64,000 bases of DNA. Origin: DATLZU01 sp051293835 (lineage in GTDB: Bacteria; Nitrospirota; Nitrospiria; Nitrospirales; Nitrospiraceae). A model generated the notes under the pieces. The model ran no database searches. It worked only from the letters and a program-made list of their open reading frames with translations, and had not been told where the DNA came from. The DNA lies in contig JBPKMA010000002.1 in NCBI GenBank assembly GCA_051293835.1, positions 1 through 64,000 on the forward strand. The letters run 5' to 3'. Position numbers and translations under genes: made by a program. Within the stretch, counting starts at the first letter, position 1, and each line of letters starts with the position of its first letter. Shown here one piece after another: positions 45,255 to 54,282 of this stretch.

Positions 45255-47237
45255 ATGCCCAGCGCGCTTTGTTTTCGTCTCCCCGCCGGACCAATGTTCG
45301 TTTCTCTGTTTGCCGTCCTCTTGTCTTCATTCGCTCTTTGTGACGCCTCCACGGCGCTCGCCTCAACGGAGCCCTCACCCCGTACGTCGCGCGCTGAGCA
45401 GGGTAGATCCCTGGGAAGCCAGTCCCTCCCCGTCGTCCTGGACCAAGCTAAACGACTCATTGAAACTCAACGGGCCGACGCGGCCGTACCGCTGCTCAAG
45501 AGCTTCATCGGCACCGCGCCGAAACCCGAACACGTGGACGACGCGTATCTCCTGCTTGGCGCCGCGTTGTACCACACGAAGGAATACAGCGAAGCGGTCA
45601 GATATTTGAACCAGCTTCTCGCCGAGTTTCCGACGTCCGAGCTGACCGACCGTGCGCGCCTGATGCTGGCGCGTGTTCAGGCGGCCTCGGGTAATCTCGA
45701 TCTCGCGTTACCTGTGTTGGCCGAAATCCGGAGTCTCTCCCCCGATCTCGAGACGAAACGCGAAGCGCTCCAGCTGACGGGCGAGCTGCAGCTTCAAAAA
45801 AAAGATTACCTGCGCGCCATTCAAGCTTGGCTGGAAGAAATCGAGTTGAGCCCGGAAGAGCAGGCTGATGACATCAAGAACCGCATCCAAGAATTGATCA
45901 GGGAGCAGCTCGACAGAAAAACCCTCGTTCGCCTGCGCGACGCCTACCCGAAGTCGTTTCCCGGCGACATCGCGTTGATCCGACTCATCGAACTGCACAC
46001 GGCGAAGGGCGAAGACCATCTGGCCGAACGGAATATCCGGCTCTTCCTACGCCATTTTCCGAACCACGAGTTTGCGGCCAAGGCGTCCGATTTGCTCGCC
46101 TCCTTTAAAGCCAAGCTCAAATCGTATCAACACCTGATCGCCGCGGTGCTCCCACTCTCCGGCAAGCTCGCGCCCTTCGGTACCGAAGTGCTCAACGGGA
46201 TTCAGCTGGCGTTGGAGAAAGACAAGGACGGTTTAGGGCTCACCTCGGTCGGACTCATCGTCAAGGACAGCGAAGCCGATCGCGCGACGTTGCTCAACGA
46301 GCTCACCGATCTGTTGTTCGAAGACCGGCCATTGGCTGTCATCGGGCCGTTGCTCTCGAAGAATCTTCCGGTGATGGCGGAGTTGGCCGAGCGGACCAAA
46401 ATCCCGGTCATCACGCCGGCCGCCACCTTTCCGAACGTCCGTCGCTTGGGCGCCTACGTGTTCAGCACGGCGCTGACCTATCCGCTCCAAGCAAAGCGCA
46501 TCGCCGACTACGCAACCGGAGAGCCAGGATACCGCCGGTTCTGCATCCTTCATCCCGACACGGTCTACGGCCGCGAGCTGGCCCGGCTGTTCGCGCAGGA
46601 GGTGCGTCGGCATAGCGGAGAGATCATCGCAGTCGAATCCTACAAAGAAGGCGAAACGGACTTCGGCCCGCAGATCAAACGCCTCAAAGCGGAAGACTTG
46701 AAGAAATATGGGATCGCCGTTCCAGTGGAAAATGGCAAGACGGTGAAAGGCGCCAAGCGCATCGTGTATACGCCGGGGTTTGACGCCGTGTTTGTTCCTG
46801 GCCGTTCCATCGAAGTGGCGTTGATCGCGGCGCAGCTTGTGTTTCACGACATCAAGGTTCCGTTGCTGGGGACGAACGGCTGGAACTCGCCCGACTTTCC
46901 TCGCCTGGCCGACCGCACAGTCGAGGGCAGTGTCTTTGTGGACGGATTCTTTGTTGACAGTCCTCTCGCAAACGTGCAGGATTTCGTCGAACGCTATCAG
47001 CGGCGGTTCCAGACCAGTCCCACGTTGTTCGCGGCACAAGCCTACGAAGCTGCGCGCCTTGTGTTGGAAGCCATTCGGAAAGGGGCGACAACGGGCGAAA
47101 CCGTGCGCGAGTATCTGGCGATGCACAAAGATCTGCCGGCGTTGGCCGGACCGGCCGGATTTGATGCGGGAGGGACGCTCAACCGGCGCCTGTTCGTGAT
47201 CCAGGTGAAGCAAGGTCGGCTCGTGCAAGTAGAATAA
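45255..47237 (+). CDS. TPR plus periplasmic-binding-fold protein (LpoA-like)
   Basis: The 660-residue protein has a signal peptide (residues about 10-36, ending near TALA). The TPR-like N-terminal half (about 50-290, for example KRLIETQRADAAVPLLKSFI) is followed by a type I periplasmic-binding fold (about 300-655, with AAVLPLSGKLAPFGTEVLNG and KIPVITPAATFPNVRRLGAY). This is the order of LpoA, the outer-membrane activator of penicillin-binding protein 1A, and the branched-chain amino-acid binding protein family shares the second fold. No ABC permease is nearby, so a cell-wall role is likelier than transport. The ATG at 45255 is used; a TTG three codons earlier is possible. Confidence 0.75.
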   Translation: MPSALCFRLPAGPMFVSLFAVLLSSFALCDASTALASTEPSPRTSRAEQGRSLGSQSLPVVLDQAKRLIETQRADAAVPLLKSFIGTAPKPEHVDDAYLLLGAALYHTKEYSEAVRYLNQLLAEFPTSELTDRARLMLARVQAASGNLDLALPVLAEIRSLSPDLETKREALQLTGELQLQKKDYLRAIQAWLEEIELSPEEQADDIKNRIQELIREQLDRKTLVRLRDAYPKSFPGDIALIRLIELHTAKGEDHLAERNIRLFLRHFPNHEFAAKASDLLASFKAKLKSYQHLIAAVLPLSGKLAPFGTEVLNGIQLALEKDKDGLGLTSVGLIVKDSEADRATLLNELTDLLFEDRPLAVIGPLLSKNLPVMAELAERTKIPVITPAATFPNVRRLGAYVFSTALTYPLQAKRIADYATGEPGYRRFCILHPDTVYGRELARLFAQEVRRHSGEIIAVESYKEGETDFGPQIKRLKAEDLKKYGIAVPVENGKTVKGAKRIVYTPGFDAVFVPGRSIEVALIAAQLVFHDIKVPLLGTNGWNSPDFPRLADRTVEGSVFVDGFFVDSPLANVQDFVERYQRRFQTSPTLFAAQAYEAARLVLEAIRKGATTGETVREYLAMHKDLPALAGPAGFDAGGTLNRRLFVIQVKQGRLVQVE

Positions 47238-47256
47238 CTTCATCGGGTGAAGGTTC

Positions 47257-47985
47257 ATGAACGCGCTCCCCCAGATTCTTCATACCCTTTCCTACATGGC
47301 CCTTCCGTTGTTGCTGGCCATGGTGCTGCATGAGTACGCGCACGGTTGGGTGGCCGACCGTTACGGCGACCCCACCGCCAAGCTGGCGGGGCGGCTAACT
47401 ATCAATCCGCTCGCCCACATCGATCCCTTCGGCACCGTCATGCTGCCGCTCCTGTGCCTGCTGCTGCCAGGAGGGATCTTCCTCGGTTGGGCGAAGCCGG
47501 TACCCATCGACCCGAGACGACTCCGCCGGCCCCGTCGCGACATGGCGTTGGTCGCGGCAGCTGGACCGGGGATGAATCTCGCGCTGGCGATCGCCAGCGC
47601 CGCCTTGTTGAGCGTCCTGATCACAATCGATCCGACGCTTATGGCATATTGGCCGCCGCAACCGGGCCAAGAACCGCGGCGCGACTGGCTTGGCATGCTG
47701 TTGCTGCCGGTCGCGGCGATGGCGCTGTATTCCGTGTTCATCAACATTCTGTTGATGGTCTTCAATCTCATCCCGATTCCTCCGCTCGACGGTGGGCGCG
47801 TTCTGACGAGCCTGCTGCCTGCCCGTCCCGCGTTGGCCCTCGCCAGGCTGGAACCCTACGGGATGTTGATCATCGTCGCGCTGATTATATTCGACCCGCA
47901 GATTCGCGTCATTCGGACGATCACCGGCACACTCGTCAACGTGATGGCCGGCACACTGCTCACCACCGTGCTGAGTGGAGCATGA
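47257..47985 (+). CDS. Site-2 protease-like M50 membrane metalloprotease
   Basis: The 242-residue protein has the zinc site HEYAH (residues 25-29) in the first helix and the third ligand in NLIPIPPLDGGRVLTSLLPA (about residues 168-187), with five to six membrane helices. It is the compact, PDZ-free form of M50 (YwhC-like). Substrates of this group are mostly unknown. Its stop overlaps the trpS start by four bases (ATGA). Confidence 0.85.
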   Translation: MNALPQILHTLSYMALPLLLAMVLHEYAHGWVADRYGDPTAKLAGRLTINPLAHIDPFGTVMLPLLCLLLPGGIFLGWAKPVPIDPRRLRRPRRDMALVAAAGPGMNLALAIASAALLSVLITIDPTLMAYWPPQPGQEPRRDWLGMLLLPVAAMALYSVFINILLMVFNLIPIPPLDGGRVLTSLLPARPALALARLEPYGMLIIVALIIFDPQIRVIRTITGTLVNVMAGTLLTTVLSGA

Positions 47986-48971
47986 CCACCTCACGAAAGC
48001 GCGTTCTCAGCGGCATGCAGCCCAGCGGGCTATTGCATTTGGGGAACCTGTTGGGCGCCCTCGACAACTGGAAGGCTCTGCAAGAGCAGTATGAATGCTA
48101 TTTTTTCGTTGCCGATTGGCACGCGCTGTCCACCAACTATGCCGACACCAGCCGGATTCGGGAATTCGTCCGCGAACTCCTGATCGACTGGCTCGCGGCC
48201 GGCATCGACCCGAAACGATCCACAGTCTTCATCCAATCCCACGTACCGGAGCACGCAATCCTGCATCTCCTGTTCTCGATGATCATTCCGATTTCGTGGT
48301 TGGAACGCAACCCGACTTACAAAGAAAAACAAGCGGAGCTCAAGGAGCGCGACCTGAGCACCTACGGCTTCCTCGGCTACCCGGTGCTCCAGGCGGCGGA
48401 CATTCTCCTGTACAAACCCGACTACGTCCCGGTCGGCAAGGATCAGTTGCCCCACCTGGAACTCACCCGCGAACTGGCGCGGCGGTTCAACAGCCTGTAC
48501 AAGCCGGTCTTCCCGGAGCCGATGGAGCATCTCACCCGGTTTCCGAAGGTCCTCGGCACCGACGGCCGCAAAATGAGCAAAAGCTACGGGAATACGATCA
48601 ACCTGTCGGATCCCGAGCCGGTAGTCCGCCAGAAACTCAAGACGATGGTCACGGATCCGGCCAGGGTCCGCCGCCACGATCCCGGCAACCCGGACGTCTG
48701 TCCGGTCTTCGATTTCCACAAAATTTTCTCGCCGCCGCCGGTCATCGACCAGGTCAACCGAGAATGTCGTACCGCAGCGATCGGCTGCATCGACTGCAAG
48801 AAACTGGTGGCGGATCGGATCGTCGAACGCATGGCGCCCATCTGGGAAGCGCGCCGGACGCTGATCGACCGTCCGAGCCAGCTTGACGAGATCGTGCAAG
48901 ACGGCAGCCGCCGTGCAGCGGACGTTGCGCATCAGACGCTGGAAGAAGTCAAGGAGGCCATGAAGATATGA
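47982..48971 (+). CDS. trpS: Tryptophanyl-tRNA synthetase
   Basis: TrpS charges tRNA-Trp. The 329-residue enzyme has the class I motifs SGMQPSGLLHLGNLLGALDN (HIGH-type, residues 10-29) and TDGRKMSKSYGNTINLSDPE (KMSKS, about residue 193). The ATG at 47982 overlaps the M50 gene stop, and a much longer in-frame extension lies within that gene. Length is normal. It carries CIDCKKLVADRI near residue 270, as in many bacterial TrpS. Confidence 0.95.
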   Translation: MTTSRKRVLSGMQPSGLLHLGNLLGALDNWKALQEQYECYFFVADWHALSTNYADTSRIREFVRELLIDWLAAGIDPKRSTVFIQSHVPEHAILHLLFSMIIPISWLERNPTYKEKQAELKERDLSTYGFLGYPVLQAADILLYKPDYVPVGKDQLPHLELTRELARRFNSLYKPVFPEPMEHLTRFPKVLGTDGRKMSKSYGNTINLSDPEPVVRQKLKTMVTDPARVRRHDPGNPDVCPVFDFHKIFSPPPVIDQVNRECRTAAIGCIDCKKLVADRIVERMAPIWEARRTLIDRPSQLDEIVQDGSRRAADVAHQTLEEVKEAMKI

Positions 48972-49390
48972 TGAGGAACGTGTCGCTGCGGCTGCCCCTT
49001 CTTGGCCTGGCCGGGATCATGCTCGCGCTGTCGGGCTGCGCCACGAGCATCAACTCTGACCATCAGTCTGTGACGATCTTCACCGATCCACCGGAAGCCA
49101 CCGTCGTCATCGACGATTATCTGCATGTCATCGCGCCGGGGACAGTTTCTTTGAACCGCAAATCCGACCACGTGGCAATTGTAGAGAAAGACGGGTATGA
49201 ACCGGCGACGGTCAAAATCGAGCGCGGCATGTCCTGGTGGGTGATGGGCAATGTGGTCTGTCTCGTCTTCATCGTCAACTGCATCCAGAAAGATCGCCGT
49301 GATGGCGGGTACTATGCTTTCGACGACGAGATCCGCGTAACGCTGGCCAAACGGGCGTCGGAAGACTCGCCTACGCCGCGCTCGCCTTAA
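48968..49390 (+). CDS. PEGA-domain lipoprotein
   Basis: The 140-residue product has a lipoprotein signal with LSGC box (cysteine about residue 24). A PEGA-like beta domain follows (VTIFTDPPEATVVIDDYLHV, then HVAIVEKDGYEPATVKIERG) and one hydrophobic stretch near residue 90 (WWVMGNVVCLVFIVNC). PEGA domains are common in surface proteins. Its start overlaps the trpS stop by four bases (ATGA). Confidence 0.75.
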   Translation: MMRNVSLRLPLLGLAGIMLALSGCATSINSDHQSVTIFTDPPEATVVIDDYLHVIAPGTVSLNRKSDHVAIVEKDGYEPATVKIERGMSWWVMGNVVCLVFIVNCIQKDRRDGGYYAFDDEIRVTLAKRASEDSPTPRSP

Positions 49391-49632
49391 GTCGGCATCC
49401 GCGGCCGTTCATCCGCTATCCGATCCCCACGCAGGCGCAGCGCACGGCAATCCGAAAGAAACCGAACAATCACGGTGCGGTGGAAGTCGCGCGGTTCGAA
49501 TCGCGCAGCAGAAATGCCGAGGAGAGAGGAAGAACTGGACGGAGCACCCCCCCGAAACACACCCTCTTCCTCAAGAGGGCAGTCGAACAACGTCTCCGCC
49601 CGCAGGACGGACCGCCGGCACAAGAATCCGTA

Positions 49633-50157
49633 TCACAATGTCTGCACCTTGGTCTCGGGCATCAACACCTTGCCCGCCGAATCTAACAGCTCTCGGCTGA
49701 CGATAATCGGCGCTTTGAAATGAATAGCCAGCGCGATCGAATCGGAGGATCGGCTGTCGAACACCTTCACCTGATCCTTGAACGCCACCGTGAGCGCCCC
49801 GTAATAGGTACCGCCTTTCAACGTAATCACGGTTTGGGTCACCTTCCCGCCGAAGGCCTCGAGAATCGAGTGCATGAGGTCGTGCGACATGGGCCTCGGC
49901 ATCTTCTCACCCGTGAGCGCGCCATAGATGGAGCTGGCAACCGTCATATCCACGAAGATGGGAATGGTCTTGCCTTCCGCCTTCAGAAGGACGACCGGTC
50001 CATGATCCGAAAGCCGGACTTGCACGTCAGAGATCGTCACCTGCGAAGAAGGCGGAGGACCTGGCGACTCGGTCTGCGCGCGGGACACCGTCCCCGGCAA
50101 ACCGACAACAACACTGAAGACCAGCCACATCTGCATCAATCGACCGAGATGTTTCAT
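49633..50157 (-). CDS. Exported bifunctional nuclease (DUF151/BFN) domain protein
   Basis: The 174-residue protein has a signal peptide (MKHLGRLMQMWLVFSVVVGL, cleavage near SRA). It then has a BFN domain with RLSDHGPVVLLKAEGKTIPI, MSHDLMHSILEAFGGKVTQT, and the acidic block VFDSRSSDSIALAIHFKAPI near residue 140. BFN proteins are normally cytosolic DNases/RNases. The secretion signal is therefore unusual. It is 50 bases downstream of the MBL gene on the same strand. Confidence 0.78.
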   Translation of the reverse strand: MKHLGRLMQMWLVFSVVVGLPGTVSRAQTESPGPPPSSQVTISDVQVRLSDHGPVVLLKAEGKTIPIFVDMTVASSIYGALTGEKMPRPMSHDLMHSILEAFGGKVTQTVITLKGGTYYGALTVAFKDQVKVFDSRSSDSIALAIHFKAPIIVSRELLDSAGKVLMPETKVQTL

Positions 50158-50207
50158 TGGTTCCCTCCTTCGGCTGAAGTCGCACATGATGCGGAAAGGG
50201 TTCCCGC

Positions 50208-50846
50208 TTACGCGCGGACAAAGGGGTTGGACTCCCGCTCCAGACCGATCTCTGTCTCCGGCCCGTGACCGGTAATCACACGGGTTGATTCATCCAGCGT
50301 ATAAAGCCGCTCCCGAATGGACCGTTCGATCGCCTTGAAGTCTCCGCCCCACAAGTCCGTCCGCCCAATTCCTCCTCGAAACAGCGTGTCGCCGGCGAGC
50401 AACAGTTTTTCCGCGGGAAAATGCAAGCTCATCGAGCCGGGCGTGTGGCCGGGTGTATGCAGCGCCAGGCCTTCGATCCCACCCACGATGATCTTTTCCT
50501 CATCCTGCATCCAGTAATCCGGCGCCGGCACCGGCACATACGGCACGCCGAACATGCGGCACTGAACCTCGAGCATCCCCCACAGCTCCCGATCGTCAGG
50601 GTGCAGACAAATAATTGCCCCGGTCGCCCTCTTGATCTCGCCTGATGCAAGGAAATGGTCGAAATGGGCATGGGTATGGAGCACGCTCACGACGGTCAAT
50701 CCCAGATCCTGCACCTCCCGGAGAATCCGCTCGGGCGCGCCTCCCGGATCGACCACGACCGCCTGCTTGGTGACTGGATCACCGATGATCGAACAGTTGC
50801 AGCCGAGCGGAGGGACAGCGAAGGTCCTGCGGATCATCCCAGCCAT
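50208..50846 (-). CDS. MBL-fold hydrolase (glyoxalase II-like)
   Basis: The 212-residue protein has the metallo-beta-lactamase motif VLHTHAHFDHFLASGEIKRA (HxHxDH, about residue 57). Further metal ligands lie in HTPGHTPGSMSLHFP and AGDTLFRGGIGRTDL, and the last in ITGHGPETEIG. It most resembles the hydroxyacylglutathione hydrolase-like group. The substrate is unknown. It lies between an exported protein gene and the BFN-domain gene. Confidence 0.85.
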   Translation of the reverse strand: MAGMIRRTFAVPPLGCNCSIIGDPVTKQAVVVDPGGAPERILREVQDLGLTVVSVLHTHAHFDHFLASGEIKRATGAIICLHPDDRELWGMLEVQCRMFGVPYVPVPAPDYWMQDEEKIIVGGIEGLALHTPGHTPGSMSLHFPAEKLLLAGDTLFRGGIGRTDLWGGDFKAIERSIRERLYTLDESTRVITGHGPETEIGLERESNPFVRA

Positions 50847-50934
50847 CGTTCAGCGCCCATCCCTATTCCGCCTGCTCACCTCGCCTGGTCCTTATTCCGC
50901 TTGATGCTATCGCTCATCCGTGCCGAATCTCAAG

Positions 50935-51615
50935 TCAGCGTTCTCCCTGAGGTGGCCCGTCAACCCGCGCGATCCACAGCACTTCGCTGTCGAGGAACTC
51001 CCATGACCCGACGGATTTATGCAGCCAGAAGAGGAAGCCCGCGCCCGAACCGTCGGGACGGTTGTTGGCCACATAGACGAGGGCCTGATCCCGGCGTGAC
51101 GTGAACGCCACGCGCGAGAACGCCAGTCGGTCGATCACCGGGGGAGGCCCCTCCTGCACAAGCGACCGGCGCGGAAGCGCCGCGGGGATCGGCACGAGCG
51201 AGACCTCCTGCTCCTCGGCTCCGTCAGCGGACAGGAACCGGTAAGGCACGCCGAAGTCGAACCGTGGCTCCAGTTTGAAGGGACGACTATTCTTCGCCAC
51301 GAACTCGTGTTTCAGCTCCGCAGGAAGTCGCCCCTCAAAATAGCCCTGTTGCTCGAAGAACGCGCGGGTCGTCGGTTGGTCCTGCGCCGGATACAGCCTC
51401 GTGGCCGTCAACCGCTCGACGATCACGAGTTGGGTCGCAGACGTCAGGAACTTGGAGCGCACGACGACTTCGTAGATCGGATACTCCTCCGCGGGAACCG
51501 GCAGGGGGGATTCCGCTGGCCGGTCGGAAGCAGGCCCCGGCGCCGGCGCGATCAGCCATCCTAAACCGGCCAGCACGAACGGCAGCAGCGTTCTTGCCCG
51601 CATAGCGCGCAGCAT
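50935..51615 (-). CDS. Exported protein of unknown function
   Basis: The 226-residue protein has a signal peptide (LLPFVLAGLGWLIAPAPGPA) and a soluble beta-rich body with YEVVVRSKFLTSATQLVIVE and FSRVAFTSRRDQALVYVANN. The second run recalls proteins that bind a metal-free beta-sandwich ligand, but no family is recognised. Start choice is uncertain: 51615 (ML) or 51606 (MR). Confidence 0.55.
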   Translation of the reverse strand: MLRAMRARTLLPFVLAGLGWLIAPAPGPASDRPAESPLPVPAEEYPIYEVVVRSKFLTSATQLVIVERLTATRLYPAQDQPTTRAFFEQQGYFEGRLPAELKHEFVAKNSRPFKLEPRFDFGVPYRFLSADGAEEQEVSLVPIPAALPRRSLVQEGPPPVIDRLAFSRVAFTSRRDQALVYVANNRPDGSGAGFLFWLHKSVGSWEFLDSEVLWIARVDGPPQGER

Positions 51616-51676
51616 AGCGCGCACGGCGCCGACGGTCAAACCGCCATAAACCATGATAGACTAGCGACACCGAAGC

Positions 51677-52459
51677 ATGGATAATCGGGTCAGCATGGTG
51701 CAACAAAGGAGTGTTGCCATCGAGCCGTCCCGGCGATCGTCCCGCGCGCTTTCCGCAGCGCTCCTGCTCATCATCGGCGGCTTGATCGCCGATTGCACGC
51801 CGGACGACTCCCCGCTCAGGGCCGAGAACGAGAACTTGCGCAAGCAGGTGGCGAAACAAGAGTCGGTGGTCGCCTCGTTACAGGACGGCAACAAGGTCAT
51901 GCAGCAACAGATCGACCTCCTCAATCGGGAACTGCGCGACGCTAAGAAAGAGGCGGAACGAGCCGAAGCCGAGATGAAGGCCTTGACGGCTAAGCTGGAG
52001 GCCCAGGCGGCGGAAGCGCGGAAGCTTGCCGCGCAGGTCCAGCGGACCGCCGCAACCAACGCGCAGATGGCGCAAAATCTCCGGGTAGACGACAAAGGCG
52101 CGCAGGTGGAAGAGCTGCCGCGCCCCCTGGCGGCGGTCATTCAGGCCGCCGAAGAGGCGTTGGCGCGCAACGGCTACACCGTCAAGGTGAGCGTCAAGAC
52201 CGACCAGAAAGCCGTCTACGTTACGGAGCGAAAGGTCTCGGCGCCCGCGTCGCTGGAAGTTTCCGGATTTCGGAACCAGTACCTCGTTTCACTGCAAGCT
52301 CTTCCTTCCAACGTTACCCGTCTGAGCGTGAAGGCGGAGTTCGAAAAGATGGCGCAGGGCGGGCGGGTGTTGACCGTCAGCGCCGAGGAGACCGCCGAGA
52401 TCGAGCGGCGGTTGATCGCGGAAATTTCCAAAGCCCTTTCCTTGCCACACAGACTGTGA
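51677..52459 (+). CDS. Exported coiled-coil protein
   Basis: The 260-residue product has an N-terminal hydrophobic segment ending at a cysteine in a non-canonical box (GGLIADC). A coiled coil of about 95 residues follows (AENENLRKQVAKQESVVASL on). The C-terminal alpha/beta domain (about 155-255) includes NGYTVKVSVKTDQKAVYVTE. The C-terminal domain looks like those of small outer-membrane lipoproteins of unknown role. Its stop overlaps the GTG of the next gene by four bases (GTGA), implying coupled translation. Confidence 0.6.
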   Translation: MDNRVSMVQQRSVAIEPSRRSSRALSAALLLIIGGLIADCTPDDSPLRAENENLRKQVAKQESVVASLQDGNKVMQQQIDLLNRELRDAKKEAERAEAEMKALTAKLEAQAAEARKLAAQVQRTAATNAQMAQNLRVDDKGAQVEELPRPLAAVIQAAEEALARNGYTVKVSVKTDQKAVYVTERKVSAPASLEVSGFRNQYLVSLQALPSNVTRLSVKAEFEKMAQGGRVLTVSAEETAEIERRLIAEISKALSLPHRL

Positions 52460-53373
52460 ACCTCGTCCTCCTCCTTGAGCCTCTCCGAGCGACAACCAGG
52501 CGTTGGCTGGCTTTCCTCCTGCTAGCAACCGCCGCCTTGCTGCCGGCACCGATACGGGCCGCCGGACCGGAGATGAAGACCGAGTTGCCTCAACACCTGG
52601 ACACGATCGCCGCAGCGGCACGGCCTTCCCCGACGGTCATGATCCCGGCAGGATGGTTCCTCATGGGGACCAATCGCAAGGACGACGACCCCTACGGGCT
52701 GGAAACCCAGTTCGACGACACCGAACTGCCGCAGCGGCGCATCTGGTTGGACGCCTATGCGATAGACCGCGACGAAGTCAGCCTGGCCGAATATCTCGCC
52801 GACCTTCAGTCGCGGCGCCGGCCCGTCCCCGAGGAACTGCAACGGCTGATCTGGCACGTGATCACGGTCCACGCCATGCCCGATGATGTCCTGGCCCGCT
52901 GGCCAGCGATGTATGTCACGTGGACGGAGGCCGATCAGTTCTGCCGCCAACGGGGCAAACGGCTGCCAACCGAAGCGGAATGGGAAAAGGCCGCCCGCGG
53001 CAGCGAGGGCAATGTGTTCCCTTGGGGATCCAAGGCCCCGGAACCGGGACTGGCGGTGTTCGGGCAGTACCACGTGCACGAGATTCCGCTCGTCGCAGCA
53101 GTGGACAGCGGAGAAGACGGACAAAGTCCCTATGGACTCCGGCACATGGCGGGCAATGTGGCTGAGTGGGTGCAGGATTGGTTCGGATTCGACTACTATG
53201 CCATTATGCCGGAACGCAACCCGCCCGGCCCCTCTGCGAGCCGCTACAAGAGCGTGCGCGGCGGGTCGTGGAAAAGCAAACCGCACATGCTGCGCACGGC
53301 CACTCGCGGCGGGGCGCCCCCGGATCATCGTTCTGCTACGATCGGCTTCCGCTGCGCGAAGCCACTCGGCTGA
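52456..53373 (+). CDS. FGE-sulfatase (SUMF1) domain protein, exported, lacking FGE cysteines
   Basis: The 305-residue protein has a signal peptide and a C-type-lectin-like FGE domain: MIPAGWFLMGTNRKDDDP (about 62), LPTEAEWEKAARGSEGNVFP, GNVAEWVQDWFG and VRGGSWKSKPHMLRTATRGG. True formylglycine-generating enzymes have two cysteines in that last block. They are absent here, so it is not an active FGE of the known copper type. Related domains serve in sugar binding and in other oxygenases. It starts with GTG, overlapping the previous stop. Confidence 0.72.
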   Translation: MNLVLLLEPLRATTRRWLAFLLLATAALLPAPIRAAGPEMKTELPQHLDTIAAAARPSPTVMIPAGWFLMGTNRKDDDPYGLETQFDDTELPQRRIWLDAYAIDRDEVSLAEYLADLQSRRRPVPEELQRLIWHVITVHAMPDDVLARWPAMYVTWTEADQFCRQRGKRLPTEAEWEKAARGSEGNVFPWGSKAPEPGLAVFGQYHVHEIPLVAAVDSGEDGQSPYGLRHMAGNVAEWVQDWFGFDYYAIMPERNPPGPSASRYKSVRGGSWKSKPHMLRTATRGGAPPDHRSATIGFRCAKPLG

Positions 53374-53430
53374 TGCGCACCCACGACTTTCGGAGAAATT
53401 CCTTCTCGTCGAAGGAGTATAATTTTGCTT

Positions 53431-53598
53431 ATGACTTGCCCTATCTGTCGAAAAACGACTGGCTGGAAAGGAAATCCCTGGCGGCCGTTCTGCTCCGAGC
53501 GCTGTCAACTGATCGATCTGGGCGCGTGGGCCGCCGAGCGCTACCGGGTCCCCGGCCCCGGAGTCCCGACCGAACCCTCCGAACCGGAGCGCGAATAG
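53431..53598 (+). CDS. yacG: DNA gyrase inhibitor YacG (zinc ribbon)
   Basis: YacG binds GyrB and blocks gyrase, and it is a tiny zinc protein. The 55-residue product has the family cysteines CPIC near the start and FCSERC (about residues 22-27), then the LIDLGAWAAERYRVPGPGVP block, all canonical. A TATAAT (53418-53423) ends eight bases before the ATG, and AAGGAG lies seven bases before a TTG at 53425 in the same frame. The exact start (ATG 53431 or TTG 53425) is therefore open. It lies downstream of the FGE-like gene. Confidence 0.82.
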   Translation: MTCPICRKTTGWKGNPWRPFCSERCQLIDLGAWAAERYRVPGPGVPTEPSEPERE

Positions 53599-53705
53599 GT
53601 CCAAACACGGCGCATACCGGGTCCAGTGCCGGCTTCCTCTCAACCGGCCTTAAACCTGGAGTTCCATCACGGAGGAGCACCGCGAGATTTATGACGGCAT
53701 TGAGA

Positions 53706-54158
53706 TCAGGAGTGCCGATGCGTGAGGGTGTAGCGGTGCAGCCATGCGGGATCGAGTTGCACGTCGGCCCCGATCGGGCAGAAACTCGGTCCCGACCGAG
53801 TATTGCTCTCTACCCGAGCCTTAAGCGTGCCACTCTCTACTTCCACGACCGCAAGGTGCTCGTAGATCTCCACCATGCAACTCGTTTGGAGCGCAGTGCG
53901 TCCGGCCGGAATCAGACGAGCAACCACCGGCGCCTCCAGCGTGATGAGATCGCCGGGGTGAAAGGCCGGGCGTTTGGTCGCCTCCTCATAGCCCCATAGT
54001 CCCAGACCGATGACCGCGAGCCCGATCGCTGTCAGAATCGGCCGGAAGTGCCGAGGAGAGGAAAGTTTGATCCACCGAACGAAGCTGACCGCCCCCATCG
54101 CTAGCAGCAGCCCGATGAAGCCTAGGACCAGAAAGATCAAGACCACGCGCAGATTCAC
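53706..54158 (-). CDS. Membrane protein of unknown function
   Basis: The 150-residue product has two membrane helices (VVLIFLVLGFIGLLLAMGAV and ILTAIGLAVIGLGLWGYEEA), then a soluble domain of about 90 residues with two cysteines (TSCMVEIYEHLAV, FCPIG). The start is GTG at 54158, chosen because the first helix begins there and GGAGAG lies nearby upstream. No family is recognised. It is downstream of the anion permease on the same strand. Confidence 0.5.
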   Translation of the reverse strand: MNLRVVLIFLVLGFIGLLLAMGAVSFVRWIKLSSPRHFRPILTAIGLAVIGLGLWGYEEATKRPAFHPGDLITLEAPVVARLIPAGRTALQTSCMVEIYEHLAVVEVESGTLKARVESNTRSGPSFCPIGADVQLDPAWLHRYTLTHRHS

Positions 54159-54282
54159 CGGAAGCTCTCTCCTTTCCGGCTGTAGCAGGACGACTGCCCG
54201 GATGCGCCGGCGGCCGATCGGAGACCAGCCAAATTTGCGGAAAGCAGGTCTGGCCCTACTCCGGGCCGGCGCGAAGCGGCGT

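Noticed and set aside
47346..47981. In-frame extension of trpS
   Set aside because: It lies wholly in the M50 protease gene in another frame; TrpS similarity begins at 47982.
49562..49579. Hairpin CCCTCTT-CCTC-AAGAGGG as a terminator
   Set aside because: The stem is good but no T-run follows on either strand, and the distance to the neighbouring gene end is large.
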